Source of the DNA: Streptomyces hygroscopicus subsp. hygroscopicus
GTDB lineage: Bacteria; Actinomycetota; Actinomycetes; Streptomycetales; Streptomycetaceae
Length of the DNA stretch: 64,000 nt
Assembly (NCBI RefSeq): GCF_001553455.1
Contig: NZ_BBOX01000059.1
Span: 27,953 to 91,952 of the forward strand
Reading direction: 5' to 3'
Shown here: positions 1 to 8,871 of the stretch, piece after piece
How the letters are laid out: every line of letters starts with the position of its first letter
How positions within the stretch are numbered: position 1 is the stretch's first letter
Program-made: the position numbers and the translations under genes
The notes under the pieces: model-generated
What the model was told of the DNA's origin: nothing
Database searches by the model: none
Seen by the model: the letters and a program-made list of their open reading frames with translations, nothing else

Positions 1-828
1 TCGGTGAACATGGTGTGGACGGCGCTGTACGCCACCGTCTACTACGCGGTGAAGACACTGGTCGACCCGGACATCCCGTCCAACGCCGGCCTGCACCGCC
101 CGATCCGCATCGACGCGCCGCCCGGCTCCATCGTCAACTGCGTCGAGCCCGCCGCCGTCAACGGCCGCACCGAGACCTGCCAGCGCGTCGTCGACCTGGT
201 CCACGGCGCCCTGGCGTCGGCCGTGCCCGAGCGGGTGACCGCCGCCGCCAACGGCGCCAACACCGGCGTGCACTTCTCCGGGCTGGACTCCGGTACCGGG
301 AAGTACTTCGTCTACCTGGAGACCATCGGCGGCGGCTCCGGCGCCCGCGCGGCCAAGGACGGCCTGGACGGCGTGCAGGTCCACGTCACCAACACCTCCA
401 ACCTGCCGGTGGAATCGCTGGAGAGCGAGTACCCGCTGGTCGTCGAGGCGTACGAGCTGGTCGAGGACTCCGGCGGCGCGGGCCGGCACCGCGGCGGCAT
501 GGGCATCCGCCGCACCATCCGGGTGGAGGAGTCCGACGTGCAGTTCTGGCTGGACACCAGCCGGCAGACGTCCCGGCCATGGGGCCTGTTCGGCGGCCGG
601 CCGGGCAGCAGCGCCCGCGTCGAACTCAGCGACGGCGCCCGGCCCGTCGTGCACGGTCACACCGTGCTGCAGCCCGGTGACCGGGTGAGCATCGTCACCG
701 CCGGTGCCGGCGGCTACGGCGCCCCGGCCGAGCGCTCGCCCCAGGAGGTACGGCGCGACATCCGCGAGCAGGTGATCTCCCCCGAGCGGGCGCGCGAACA
801 CTACGGCGCGGCCGACGGGGACGCCTGA
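1..828 (+). CDS. Hydantoinase B / 5-oxoprolinase subunit, C-terminal part (5' end outside window)
   Basis: The frame is open from the first base, so the start lies upstream of the window. The visible 275 residues match the C-terminal half of the HyuB family (N-methylhydantoinase B, 5-oxoprolinase beta domain). These cytoplasmic enzymes open hydantoin or 5-oxoproline rings with ATP, together with a HyuA subunit. Supporting stretches are DIPSNAGLHRPI near residue 25, the glycine-rich GGGSGARAAKDGLDG near 104, and YELVEDSGGAGRHRGGMGI near 152. The end (GDRVSIVTAGAGGYG) is also typical. HyuA is not in view and is expected to the left. The next genes on the same strand are a transporter and a gamma-glutamyltransferase, which suggests a gamma-glutamyl/oxoproline or hydantoin catabolic unit. 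The family is clear; the substrate is not. Confidence 0.85.
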   Translation, partial: SVNMVWTALYATVYYAVKTLVDPDIPSNAGLHRPIRIDAPPGSIVNCVEPAAVNGRTETCQRVVDLVHGALASAVPERVTAAANGANTGVHFSGLDSGTGKYFVYLETIGGGSGARAAKDGLDGVQVHVTNTSNLPVESLESEYPLVVEAYELVEDSGGAGRHRGGMGIRRTIRVEESDVQFWLDTSRQTSRPWGLFGGRPGSSARVELSDGARPVVHGHTVLQPGDRVSIVTAGAGGYGAPAERSPQEVRRDIREQVISPERAREHYGAADGDA

Positions 829-1108
829 CGCGGCTCCCGGGCCCCCGCCTCACCACCGCGCCCCGGCCCGCCGCCCTCGCCTCACCGCTGTCCCCGCCTC
901 GTCCTCGCCCCGTCGCTCGCCCTCGCCTCACTGCCGTCCCGCCTCGTCCTCGCCCAGCCGCCTGTCCCCGCCCCGGCGCCCGTCCCCGTCTCACCACCCC
1001 GCCCCGTCCGGCCGCCGTCCCGCCGCCGGCCGGACGGGCACTCTGCCCGACCCTCACCGAGACCGCACGCCCCCTGCATCCCCTCCCACCACCGAAAGGA
1101 GGTGTCCG

Positions 1109-2485
1109 GTGAGCCACACCGCAGCGCCGTCCACCGGCGACTCCGCCGACACCCCCGCCCCCGGACCCGTCCCCGGTCCCCCCGGCCCCCAGCCGGCCGC
1201 CGTCCCGTGGCGCCGGATCCTGTGGTCCGCCATGCTCGGCAACGCCGTCGAGTGGTACGACAACGCCCTCTACGGCATCCTCGCGGTGGTCATCGCCCGG
1301 CAGTTCTTCGCCGACGGCGACTCCACCACGGCCCTGATCTCCACCTATCTGGGCCTGATCCTCTCCTACGCCATCCGCCCGATCGGCGGCACCCTCATGG
1401 GGCGCGTGGGGGACATCAAGGGCCGCAAGTACGTCCTGACACTGACCATCGCGCTGATGTCGATCGGGACCGTGGCCATCGGCCTGCTGCCTCCCTACTC
1501 GGCCATCGGCGTCGCCGCGCCCGCCCTGCTGGCCCTGTGCCGGCTGGTCCAGGGCGTCGGTGCCAGCGGCGAGTACACCGCGGCCGCCGACTTCCTGCTG
1601 GAACACGGCGACAAGCGCGGGCGCAACTACCTTTCCGGATGGTGTGTGGGCTCGACCTCCATCGGCCCGCTGCTCGCCTCCGCCGTCGCCTACGTGATGA
1701 TCCTGGCCGTCCCGGAACACGCCTTCAACTCCTGGGGCTGGCGGGTGCTGTTCCTCCTGGCGGCGCCGCTGTCCCTGGTGACCCTCTACATCCGCAGGCA
1801 TGTCACCGAGACCCCGGAATTCCGGCAGGTGATGGAGCAGGCCAAAGCGGAGACCGTCAAGCAGTCGCCGTTCCGGGAGGCAGTGCGCGGATACTGGCGG
1901 GACATGCTCCGGGCGATCGGGCTGGGCGCCGGCCAGCGGGTCGGTTCCTTCGTGATCCAGAGCTACTTCGTCACCGCCCTCGTCCAGAACGGCTTCGGCG
2001 AGGACCAGGCGCTGCTGGCCGCGATCCTCACCTACGCCGTCGGCGCGCCGGCCGCGATCTGGGGCGGCCGGATGGCCGACCGGCACGGCGGCCGGCGCCT
2101 GCTGGTGGCCGGCTACTCGGTGTTCGTGCTCTTCACCGTGCCGACCTTCCTCGCGATCGAGTCCGGTTCGGTCGCGCTCGCCTTCCTCGCGGTGGTGGTC
2201 TTCACCGTGATCAACAACATCGTCGGCGGGCCGCTCACCACCGCCTACGTCATGAGCTTCCCGGCGCACGTACGCGGCACGGCCTCGGCCCTCAACTACA
2301 ACCTCGGGACGACGCTCCTCGGCGGCACCGCACCGCTGCTCGCCGCCTGGCTGCACGGGCTCACCGGCACGGACGTCTCGTTCGGCTGGTACATGACCTT
2401 CTTCTGCCTGGTCTCCGCGCTGGTCGCCGGCTTCGCCCTGCCGAAGTCCGTCGACGAAGCCCGTAAGCTCCCGGCCACCGCCTAG
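1109..2485 (+). CDS. MHS-family MFS transporter (metabolite:H+ symporter)
   Basis: This 458-residue protein belongs to the metabolite:H+ symporter branch of the major facilitator superfamily (ProP/KgtP/ShiA-like). It would import a small organic acid or amino-acid-like solute across the cytoplasmic membrane. The family signature NAVEWYDNALYG lies at about residue 46, IRPIGGTLMGRVGDIKGRK follows in loop 2-3, and GASGEYTAAADFLLEH marks helix 5. The first 30 residues are Pro/Ala-rich and probably disordered. GTG is taken as the start because AAAGGAGGTG sits just upstream. It lies between hydantoinase and gamma-glutamyltransferase genes on the same strand, so it may carry their substrate. Substrate specificity cannot be read from the sequence. 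Confidence 0.9.
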   Translation: MSHTAAPSTGDSADTPAPGPVPGPPGPQPAAVPWRRILWSAMLGNAVEWYDNALYGILAVVIARQFFADGDSTTALISTYLGLILSYAIRPIGGTLMGRVGDIKGRKYVLTLTIALMSIGTVAIGLLPPYSAIGVAAPALLALCRLVQGVGASGEYTAAADFLLEHGDKRGRNYLSGWCVGSTSIGPLLASAVAYVMILAVPEHAFNSWGWRVLFLLAAPLSLVTLYIRRHVTETPEFRQVMEQAKAETVKQSPFREAVRGYWRDMLRAIGLGAGQRVGSFVIQSYFVTALVQNGFGEDQALLAAILTYAVGAPAAIWGGRMADRHGGRRLLVAGYSVFVLFTVPTFLAIESGSVALAFLAVVVFTVINNIVGGPLTTAYVMSFPAHVRGTASALNYNLGTTLLGGTAPLLAAWLHGLTGTDVSFGWYMTFFCLVSALVAGFALPKSVDEARKLPATA

Positions 2486-2498
2486 CGGCTCCGCGGCG

Positions 2499-2530
2499 CC
2501 GGGGCCGGGCGAGAAGCCGCCCGGCCCCGG
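2499..2530 (+). terminator. Strong GC hairpin after the MHS transporter
   Basis: Perfect 13-base arms CCGGGGCCGGGCG and CGCCCGGCCCCGG surround a 6-base loop, 14 bases after the stop codon. There is no U-tract, as is usual for Streptomyces terminators. The hairpin could separate the transporter from the gamma-glutamyltransferase gene, although both are on the same strand. Confidence 0.7.
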
Positions 2531-2618
2531 CCTCTTCCGGCTTCATCCGGCTTCATCCGGCCCCTTCCGGCCGCAGAGACGCGACGAACCCGTAAAAGGA
2601 CAAAGACAAAGGATCTTC

Positions 2619-4211
2619 ATGGACACCGCGACACCAGCCCGCTACGGGCGCAAACCCCTGGTCACCGGCGCCTCGGGCATGGTGGTGACCTCGCATCCGA
2701 TCGCGGCCCGGGCCGCCCGCGACGTATTGCGCGAGGGCGGGAACGCCTGCGACGCGGCCCTCACCGCGGCGGCCGCGCAACTCGTGGTCGAACCGCACAT
2801 GACCTCGCTCACCGGCGGCCTGAGCATGCTGCACCACCAGGCGGCCACCGGCACCACCGCCTACCTCAACGGCAACGTCAACGCGCCGCTGGCGCCGCTG
2901 CCCGACTTCACCGGGGCCGACCTCACGCGCGGCCGGGGCGTCCCGGTGCCCGGCTGGTGGCCGGCCTTCGACGAAGCCCGCCGCCGGTTCGGCAGCCTGC
3001 CCGCCGGGCGCCTGCTCGCCCCGGCGATCGCGGTCGCGCGGGACGGCTTCGAGGTCAACCCCTTCCTGTTCGGGGTGATGTACGGCCAGCAGGCCAACCT
3101 GGGCGCCTCCGAGCAGATGCGCGACGTGTTCTTCCCGGACGGGCACCTGGCGACACCCGGCCAGATCATCCGTCAGGAGCGCGCCGTCCGCACCCTGGAA
3201 CGGCTACGCGACGAGAACATGGACTACTACCTCGGCGACTTCGCCCGCGCCTTCTGCGAAACCGTCCAGTCCGACGGCGGCGTCATCACACCGGAGGACT
3301 TCCAGCACTACCGGGTCCTCCTGCAAGAACCGGTCAGAGGCACATACCGGGACGCCGAGGTGATCGCCTCGCCGCCGCCGGACGACGGCGGCGCGCAGCT
3401 CATCGAGGCCCTCAACATGCTGGAAACGGTGGACCTGGCACGGCTCGGCCCGCCCTCCGTGTCGCCCGAGTGCCTGAAACTGCTGGTCCAGGTGCACAAC
3501 ACGGTGTACTACGCGCCACCCCGCCAGCACGGACCGGAGCAGGACGGAGAGCGGCTCGCCCTGCTCCTGTCCAAGGAATACGCCCGCACGAGGATGCGGC
3601 TGCTCTCCTCCCGGCCGCCACTGAGCGCCCCGCCGCCGACCCCGGGAACCATCCACGTCTCCGTGGTGGACCGCAACGGCGACATCGCCTCGGTCACCCA
3701 CTCGCATATGGCCTCCGGCTGGGTCAACGGCCTGTTCTGCGAGGGCTTCCAGCTCTCCGGGGGCGGGTCGTTCTTCCAGCGGGTGATGCCGCGGCCGGGG
3801 GAGCGGGCGTGTATCTACCTCGCCCCGAACATCGTTTCCCGGAACGGCAGGCCGGTGGTGGTCTCCGGCTCGCCCTCGGTGTCGCTGGTCGCATGCGTGC
3901 TGCAGAACCTGGTGAACCTGCTGGACTTCGGCATGACGATCGAGGAGTCCGTGCAGGCGCCGCGGTTCGGCGCCCGGCCGCACACCCCCGAACGCGGCTG
4001 GGAGCCGGGCAACCTCCTGGAAGCCGGCTTCGCGCCGCAGGCGCTGCGCGAGTTCCGCGCCTGGGCCGGAAAGGAGCGGCTGTGGACCCGAGTGACCAAC
4101 CCCTGGTACGCGCTCACCGGGAACTTCGAAGGGATCACCCTGGACCCGGCCACCGGCGTGGCCGCGGCGTGCGCGGACCCGCGCCGGGTCGGCGCGGCCG
4201 AGGCCGCATGA
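2619..4211 (+). CDS. Gamma-glutamyltransferase family protein
   Basis: The 530-residue protein is an Ntn-hydrolase of the gamma-glutamyltransferase/acylase family, which moves or hydrolyses gamma-glutamyl groups after autocatalytic cleavage into two subunits. The small-subunit start is visible as TIHVSVVDRNGD, with Thr344 as the expected cleavage nucleophile. Residues 1-343 would form the large subunit and 344-530 the small one. The start of the large subunit (ASGMVVTSHPIAARAARDVL, GGNACDAALTAAA) is standard. The usual glycine-rich oxyanion segment near the C-terminus is present as VVVSGSPSVSLV. No signal peptide is seen, so the protein is probably cytoplasmic. Starts at ATG with AAAGGACAAAGACAAAGGA upstream. 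Family members also include cephalosporin acylases, so the substrate is open. Confidence 0.85.
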   Translation: MDTATPARYGRKPLVTGASGMVVTSHPIAARAARDVLREGGNACDAALTAAAAQLVVEPHMTSLTGGLSMLHHQAATGTTAYLNGNVNAPLAPLPDFTGADLTRGRGVPVPGWWPAFDEARRRFGSLPAGRLLAPAIAVARDGFEVNPFLFGVMYGQQANLGASEQMRDVFFPDGHLATPGQIIRQERAVRTLERLRDENMDYYLGDFARAFCETVQSDGGVITPEDFQHYRVLLQEPVRGTYRDAEVIASPPPDDGGAQLIEALNMLETVDLARLGPPSVSPECLKLLVQVHNTVYYAPPRQHGPEQDGERLALLLSKEYARTRMRLLSSRPPLSAPPPTPGTIHVSVVDRNGDIASVTHSHMASGWVNGLFCEGFQLSGGGSFFQRVMPRPGERACIYLAPNIVSRNGRPVVVSGSPSVSLVACVLQNLVNLLDFGMTIEESVQAPRFGARPHTPERGWEPGNLLEAGFAPQALREFRAWAGKERLWTRVTNPWYALTGNFEGITLDPATGVAAACADPRRVGAAEAA

Positions 4212-5142
4212 CCACGAACTCGGGAAGAAGGCTCCGGGCACGCTTCGCCCGGGTGCCTGTTCCCGCGGCTTCGGCCGGGCGAGGGCCGGTGCGGTTCGGA
4301 GATGACCTTCCGGGCGGTGGTCCGCTCCGTGAGATGTGCCGGATCGGCCGTCTTGGGGGGCGGGGAGGAGCCGGCCGGGTCCGGCGAGCGGCCGCCGGCC
4401 GAGGGGGTGAGGCCGTAGCGGGCGAGGACGCGACGCGCTCGGCGGGCTCCGGTTCGGCGGTGCGGAGGAAGTCGGCGGCCTGTCCGCGGCGCTCCAGGCC
4501 GATCGTGCCGACGCACATGCCCGCGACGCCCTTCTCATCTCCCGGAGTCGGCACGTGGAGCGGCGGCTGCCCGGCTTGCCGGGTACTCAGCGCTGAGGGC
4601 GCGGTTTGGCCTTCGTGGCGTGGCGGGCGGCCTTGTAGGTCTTGGGCAGGAAGCGGTGTTCGAGAGATCCACGTTGCCGGCCATGCCTCCATCCTCCTGC
4701 CCCGGTGGAGGCGTCGCGATCGCGATGGGCGGGTCGCTGCGTCCTAGGAAGCCGCGTGACGGATGCTCGCCCCGCGCACGACGTGGCGGGCGCGGCGCCT
4801 GGCCGCCGACTTCGGCGAGGGCATGGACGCCCGGACTGCGTGGGCGATGGGTCGCCTCGCCCGCCACCCCGACGAGCACGGCTACGCCGTGGCCCACCCG
4901 GACAGCCAGCCTGGACGGCGAACGCCCCGCCCCGGAATGAGCGGAGCACCAGTTAGACGTCGGCCTCCGGCTCGTGGAGCTGCGGCTGTCCTGCTGCCTC
5001 GCCCGCCGTGGCTTTGCTGGTCTTGCGCGGCCCGGGTCTGTTTCTGACAGGACGTGCGAGGGCCACTCGGGCAGCGAGAACGGGGATCACATAATCGTGA
5101 TCACAGTGGGCCCGCAGATGTGCGGATACCTCTGCTGCGCCT
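4212..5142. other. 930-base stretch with no convincing gene
   Basis: Overlapping frames on both strands are open simply because of the GC content, and none shows family sequence. A plus-strand frame at 4763-5047 has a short plausible helical start (residues around RLAADFGEGMDARTAWAMGRL) and then loses sense, so it may be a decayed gene. The last 150 bases are less GC-rich and could hold the promoter or 3' region of the neighbouring minus-strand acetyltransferase. Nothing further can be supported. Confidence 0.5.
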
Positions 5143-5991
5143 CTACCTGTTCAGTTTGCGTTCGATCCAGGCAGTGGCGAAGTCAATGACTTCCGCGGCC
5201 TCGAACAGATGGCTTTCGGCAGCGCCGATCCGGCCCTGCCGGCCGATTCCCGCGGCGAGCATGTCCTGGGCGATCGCTTCGAACGGCTCTTGCCCTTCGG
5301 GCACCACTGCCGAGTAGTCGAAGGCCCCGTCCTCCGAGTCGATGTCGTGGAAGCGGCGCCAGACCCGCTGGCCTTGCACGAGGATGGGCTGTTCGTAGTC
5401 CACGAACCGCTTGCCGGGGGCCTTGGCGAGCGCCTCGGCGTGGTGCAGCAGCGTCATGGTGTCCAAAGGAGCGCCGATCAGAAGGACCCGGCCGCGGCGG
5501 GCGACCAGCCGGGCGAGGGGGCTGTGCGGACCATGGGGATCGTCCCAGGGATGGTCGGCCATCAGCTCGGCTGCCGCCGCTCCCAGAGCCGCGAAACTGA
5601 CGTCCGGATGGCGGCTGCGAACGGCTCCGGGCCAGCGGCGCAGTGCTTCGGGGATGCGGCCGTTGTTGTGGTCTGCCTCGCTGAGGTCGGGGTCGTAAGC
5701 GGGATGTTCCGCACGCAGGGCGGACTGCCAGCCCTGTGGCCAGGTGGCGAAGTCATGGGGGGGCGCGTCATTCCAGCCGCAGGTCACCATGAGGGTTCCC
5801 TGCGTCCCGACCACGTCACGGAGGGCGCCGATGATGGTCTGCGGTCCTCCGGCCACGTAGCCGATGGCGGACATGCGGGTGTGGAACATGACGGTGTCAC
5901 CGTCTGCAAGGCCGAGCGCGGTCAGGTCACGGCTGATCCGGCTTCGGAGTACGGGACCGCGCGAGTGCTTGAGTAAGTCCATTTCGTCCAT
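5143..5991 (-). CDS. aac(3): AAC(3)-type aminoglycoside 3-N-acetyltransferase
   Basis: This 282-residue protein matches the antibiotic N-acetyltransferase family of the AAC(3)-II/III/VI kind, which inactivates aminoglycosides by acetylating the 3-amino group with acetyl-CoA. Family landmarks are VMFHTRMSAIGYVAGGPQTI (residues 34-53), GTLMVTCGWND, the HPDVSFAALG region, and LLIGAPLDTMTLLHHAEALA, which carries the conserved His pair. Codon 6 is TTA (5976-5974), a rare leucine codon read by the bldA tRNA in Streptomyces, so translation may be tied to development. A start three codons later (MDLLKHSRG) is also possible; it keeps the TTA. IS and recombinase debris lies directly upstream, which suggests horizontal arrival. 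Confidence 0.85.
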   Translation of the reverse strand: MDEMDLLKHSRGPVLRSRISRDLTALGLADGDTVMFHTRMSAIGYVAGGPQTIIGALRDVVGTQGTLMVTCGWNDAPPHDFATWPQGWQSALRAEHPAYDPDLSEADHNNGRIPEALRRWPGAVRSRHPDVSFAALGAAAAELMADHPWDDPHGPHSPLARLVARRGRVLLIGAPLDTMTLLHHAEALAKAPGKRFVDYEQPILVQGQRVWRRFHDIDSEDGAFDYSAVVPEGQEPFEAIAQDMLAAGIGRQGRIGAAESHLFEAAEVIDFATAWIERKLNR

Positions 5992-6103
5992 GATCGCGAA
6001 CCTATCCCTGAGCCAGGTATCCCGTGCAACTGAATTGATGCCTTTTGGCCAGCGGTTCTCGATGTCGTCCGGGGCGGGCGCGCAGAGCGAGATGGCGCAT
6101 GGG

Positions 6104-6205
6104 TTACCGGGCGCTGTCGGTGCCGCGTTCGGTTTCGGTGGCCTGGAAGCGGTAGGAATCGGTGCCGGTCTGGATCAGCGTGCACCGGAAGGTGATCCGG
6201 CCGGT
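6104..6205 (-). pseudogene. Remnant of an IS21-type IstB ATPase C-terminus
   Basis: The minus frame reads RITFRCTLIQTGTDSYRF, then QATETERG, ending in TAA at 6106-6104. This resembles the last residues of Streptomyces IstB-like transposition helper proteins (pattern DRLTF..IIETGTxSYRLA). Only about 34 residues survive and no ATPase motif is left. It lies about 110 bases upstream of the aac(3) start. The assignment rests on a short stretch and is moderate. Confidence 0.5.
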
Positions 6206-6239
6206 GACAGTCGGCCTCGGCACTGGTGGACGCCGAGGA

Positions 6240-6561
6240 GACGCGGCTGGCCGGCGGTTGGCTGCCAACCGCGAGCGGTATCGGGATTCCGGTCTTGTTC
6301 AGCAGCGCGGACAGGTGGTTTGGGCTGAGCGGCTGGCCGGTCCGGCAGCCGGAGAAGAGCCGGCGGGACACCGGGTTGGTGGCGGTGTTCGTATTGTCGC
6401 GGTTCGTGTTGTGCTCCAGCGCAGGGCGGGGGCGGCTCGCCGAGTCGTAGCAGCACGGCGTCGCCGTCGAGGATGACGTCGGCGATGGTGAGCCGGACGA
6501 CGCGGCTCGGCGTCCCGTCGGCCGCCCCCGCACCCGCCCGGATGCGCTCCCCGGACAGCAC
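6240..6561 (-). pseudogene. Frameshifted remnant of a recombinase/integrase-like protein
   Basis: Two minus-strand frames carry successive pieces of one protein. The first reads VVRLTIADVILDGDAVLLRLGEPPPP (about 6520-6440). After a frame change the next reads NTNTATNPVSRRLFSGCRTGQPLSP and NHLSALLNKTGIPIP (about 6410-6270). These match the C-terminal half of a tyrosine-recombinase-like family common in Streptomyces (pattern MNTATNPxSRWLFPGRRAGQPL...GIPIP). At least one frameshift and the loss of the N-terminus make it a pseudogene. Together with the IstB remnant it marks an old mobile-element landing site beside aac(3). Confidence 0.6.
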
Positions 6562-6713
6562 ATCTGGCTCAGCGCCATCCGGGGCACGGGGCTGTGCGTT
6601 TCCGCCGGAGCGCAGTGACGGACGTGCGGGGCTGCCGCGGACGGAACCCGGTGAACGGGGGCGTTCGGGACGACTGCTGGTGTTGTGTGCATACCGTCCG
6701 CGGCAGTGTGCCC

Positions 6714-7526
6714 TCAGCGGTTGTGGGGCGGCTCCTTCCCCAGTTCGAAGACCCGCTTCTGCACCGCGTCAGATGCCTTGGCCAGTGAGCCGGAGTCGAA
6801 GGGGGGCTGTGGGTCGTACTCGATCCACAGCTGAATCGCCTGGGCGGTCACTTCGTCGGTCAGCAAGGCGGCCAGAGTGAGGGCCATGTCGATGCCGGAG
6901 GATACGCCGGCCGAGGTGATGACCTTGCCCTGTCGGACCGTACGTTGGGGGGTGTAGACGGCGCCGTACGACGCCAACGCCTCCGCCCCGCCCCAGTGGG
7001 TGGTGGCGGTCAGGCCCTTCAGCAGCCCTGCGGCGCCCAGCACCAGGGACCCGGTGCAGACCGAGGTGGTGAACCGGGTGCGCCCGTGGATGCGGCGCAC
7101 CCAAGCGAGGAACTCGGCATCGGCCACCATGGCCTCGACGCTGCCCCCGCCCGGGATCAGCAGGACGTCACAGTGCTCCACCTCGGAGTACGTGGCCGGG
7201 ACGTACGTCGGCAGGGACCCCAGCGCATCCTTCACCGGGCCCTTCTCGGCCCCGACGAACCGTACGGAGGCGCCGGGCAGGTAGGCGAGGACTTCGTAGG
7301 GCCCGACCACGTCGAGCGGCTCGTAGGCGTCGTAGAGCGGGATCACGATGTCCATGGCGGCTTCCTCTTTCCCGGATGACCCCAGGGTGCGAATGTCGGG
7401 TTGCGGCGCGGGCGCTGCCGTCGCGCCGGCGGCGAGCGGCAGCGCGGTCGCAACGGCCATGCGGGTCCCGAGAACAGTGCGCCGGGACACGGCGGCTGTT
7501 CGAGCGCGCTTGGGTTCGCTTGTCAT
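6714..7526 (-). CDS. DJ-1/PfpI (GATase1-like) protein with Tat-type leader
   Basis: This 270-residue protein has an N-terminal leader with the twin-arginine pattern SRRTVLGTRMAVATALPLAAG (residues about 14-34), followed by a DJ-1/PfpI domain starting at MDIVIPLYDAYEPLDVVGPYE. The nucleophile elbow is TSVCTGSLVLGAAGLL with Cys157. The tail region VITSAGVSSGIDMALTLAALL is typical of the isonitrile hydratase/GlxA-like branch. An internal ATG at 7358 with GAGGA upstream would give a leaderless cytoplasmic form. The longer form is chosen because the leader is a convincing Tat signal. It is divergent from an AraC-type regulator, which in this family often controls or is related to such proteins. 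Substrate unknown. Confidence 0.8.
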   Translation of the reverse strand: MTSEPKRARTAAVSRRTVLGTRMAVATALPLAAGATAAPAPQPDIRTLGSSGKEEAAMDIVIPLYDAYEPLDVVGPYEVLAYLPGASVRFVGAEKGPVKDALGSLPTYVPATYSEVEHCDVLLIPGGGSVEAMVADAEFLAWVRRIHGRTRFTTSVCTGSLVLGAAGLLKGLTATTHWGGAEALASYGAVYTPQRTVRQGKVITSAGVSSGIDMALTLAALLTDEVTAQAIQLWIEYDPQPPFDSGSLAKASDAVQKRVFELGKEPPHNR

Positions 7527-7863
7527 GGCTAGTTAGTTGGCCGCGGCCCCACGTCAGTTCCCGTACGCACCTGGCTGAGCCCTCGGATCCAGCACCGCTC
7601 GACATCCTCGCCGCCGGTTCGTGCGAGTCGTCGTGGGGGCTGGTGGCCACACCCGCGATGACCCCGTTCGCCGTGGAGGTCGGAGCCCCGGCTGCAGAGG
7701 GGGCCCGGCGGAACTGGACGAACTGACGGTTGTAGCCGCTTGCAATCTCATGTCCGTCCTTGGGGAAATATCTGAACAGGGTTGGGCACAGCGCAGGAGG
7801 TCCGGGCCGCATGGGCCCCGGGTCACGACAGGGTCGTCGGAGCGGCGATTCCGAGGGGGCGGA

Positions 7864-8871
7864 ATGTGGCGGCAGGTGTCGAACGAGGGGCTGCCCGCGA
7901 ATGAGCAGTTGCCTTTCTGGGCCGATCTGCTCTCCCGTGAGCTGGCCCCTCTCACCCTCAGCAGCGCGAAGGCCACCATCGGCTTTCCCGCGAGGGTCTC
8001 GGTGCTGGACCTCGGCTCGGTACGGGTGGCCGCGTTCAACAGCCCGCCCGCGCACTTGAGACGCACCTGGGCGGACATCCGGCGGGCCGACCCGGGCACG
8101 TACCAGCTGGCGTTCGTCTCCGGCACCCCGCTGTGGATCAGCCAGCGGCGTCAGGATTCCGGGCTGGTGTTCGGCGACTTGGTGCTCTGGGATGTCTCTC
8201 ACCCGTTCGAGGGCGCAGTGCCCGACCAGGGCCGTCACGTCCAGCCGGTCATTATGCAGCTGCCGCGCGAGGAGCTGCCGCTGCCACCGGACAAGGTCCA
8301 CCGGCTGCTCGCCCAGCCCTTGTCGGCCCGCACCGGCATGGGAGCGATTCTCGCCCGGTTCATGACCGCGCTGGACGTCTACGGCCCCGACTGCGACCCG
8401 CGAGATCTGAGCCGATTAGGGGCGGTGGCGCTCGACTTGGCGGGCGCCTACCTGGCCCAGCACCTCGGGGCCTACGACGACCTTCCGGCCGAGACCCGCC
8501 AGCAGGCCATGCTGGCCCGCGTCAACGCCTTCATCGACCACAACCTCGGTGATCCCGACCTGGGGCCGGCGGACATCGCGGCATACCATCACATCTCCGT
8601 GCGCTCCCTGCACACGCTCTTCCGGCAGCAGGGGGAGACCGTGGCGGCCTCGATACGCCGGCGCCGCCTGGAACGCTGCCACGCCGACCTCACCAACCCA
8701 CGGCTGCGGCGGCGGTCGATCAGCGCCATCGCCGCCCGGTGGGGGTTTCTGCGCCCGGCGGACTTCAGCAGGGCGTTCCGCGCCGCGTACGGCGTGGCGC
8801 CCAGAGAGCTCCGGCAGGCTGCGCTGCGCAGCCTGCCGGATACGCAACGGGCTGCGCTGAGCGACAAGTAA
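7864..8871 (+). CDS. AraC/XylS-family transcriptional regulator with a TTA codon
   Basis: From the ATG at 7864 (weak GAGGGGG upstream) the protein has 335 residues. The N-terminal two thirds match the AraC-binding-like domain of NphR/feruloyl-type regulators (LPFWADLLSRELAPL at the start, then the RADPGTYQLAFVSG region). The C-terminal 100 residues form the double helix-turn-helix (ADIAAYHHISVRSLHTLFR and ISAIAARWGFLRPADFSRAF, YGVAPRELR). Codon 185 is TTA (8416-8418), so the protein may need bldA tRNA and act late in development. The frame is open to 7621, but that upstream part has no family sequence. It is divergent from the DJ-1/PfpI gene, its likely target. Confidence 0.85.
   Translation: MWRQVSNEGLPANEQLPFWADLLSRELAPLTLSSAKATIGFPARVSVLDLGSVRVAAFNSPPAHLRRTWADIRRADPGTYQLAFVSGTPLWISQRRQDSGLVFGDLVLWDVSHPFEGAVPDQGRHVQPVIMQLPREELPLPPDKVHRLLAQPLSARTGMGAILARFMTALDVYGPDCDPRDLSRLGAVALDLAGAYLAQHLGAYDDLPAETRQQAMLARVNAFIDHNLGDPDLGPADIAAYHHISVRSLHTLFRQQGETVAASIRRRRLERCHADLTNPRLRRRSISAIAARWGFLRPADFSRAFRAAYGVAPRELRQAALRSLPDTQRAALSDK

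Noticed and set aside
695..2356. Long minus-strand open frame opposite the MHS transporter
   Set aside because: Its residues are Gly/Arg/Asp/His-rich shadow sequence produced by third-position GC bias, with no domains; the plus-strand transporter is clearly real.
4763..5047. Small plus-strand gene of 94 codons
   Set aside because: Only the first 40 residues look protein-like, there is no ribosome site, and the rest is low complexity; noted as possible decay only.
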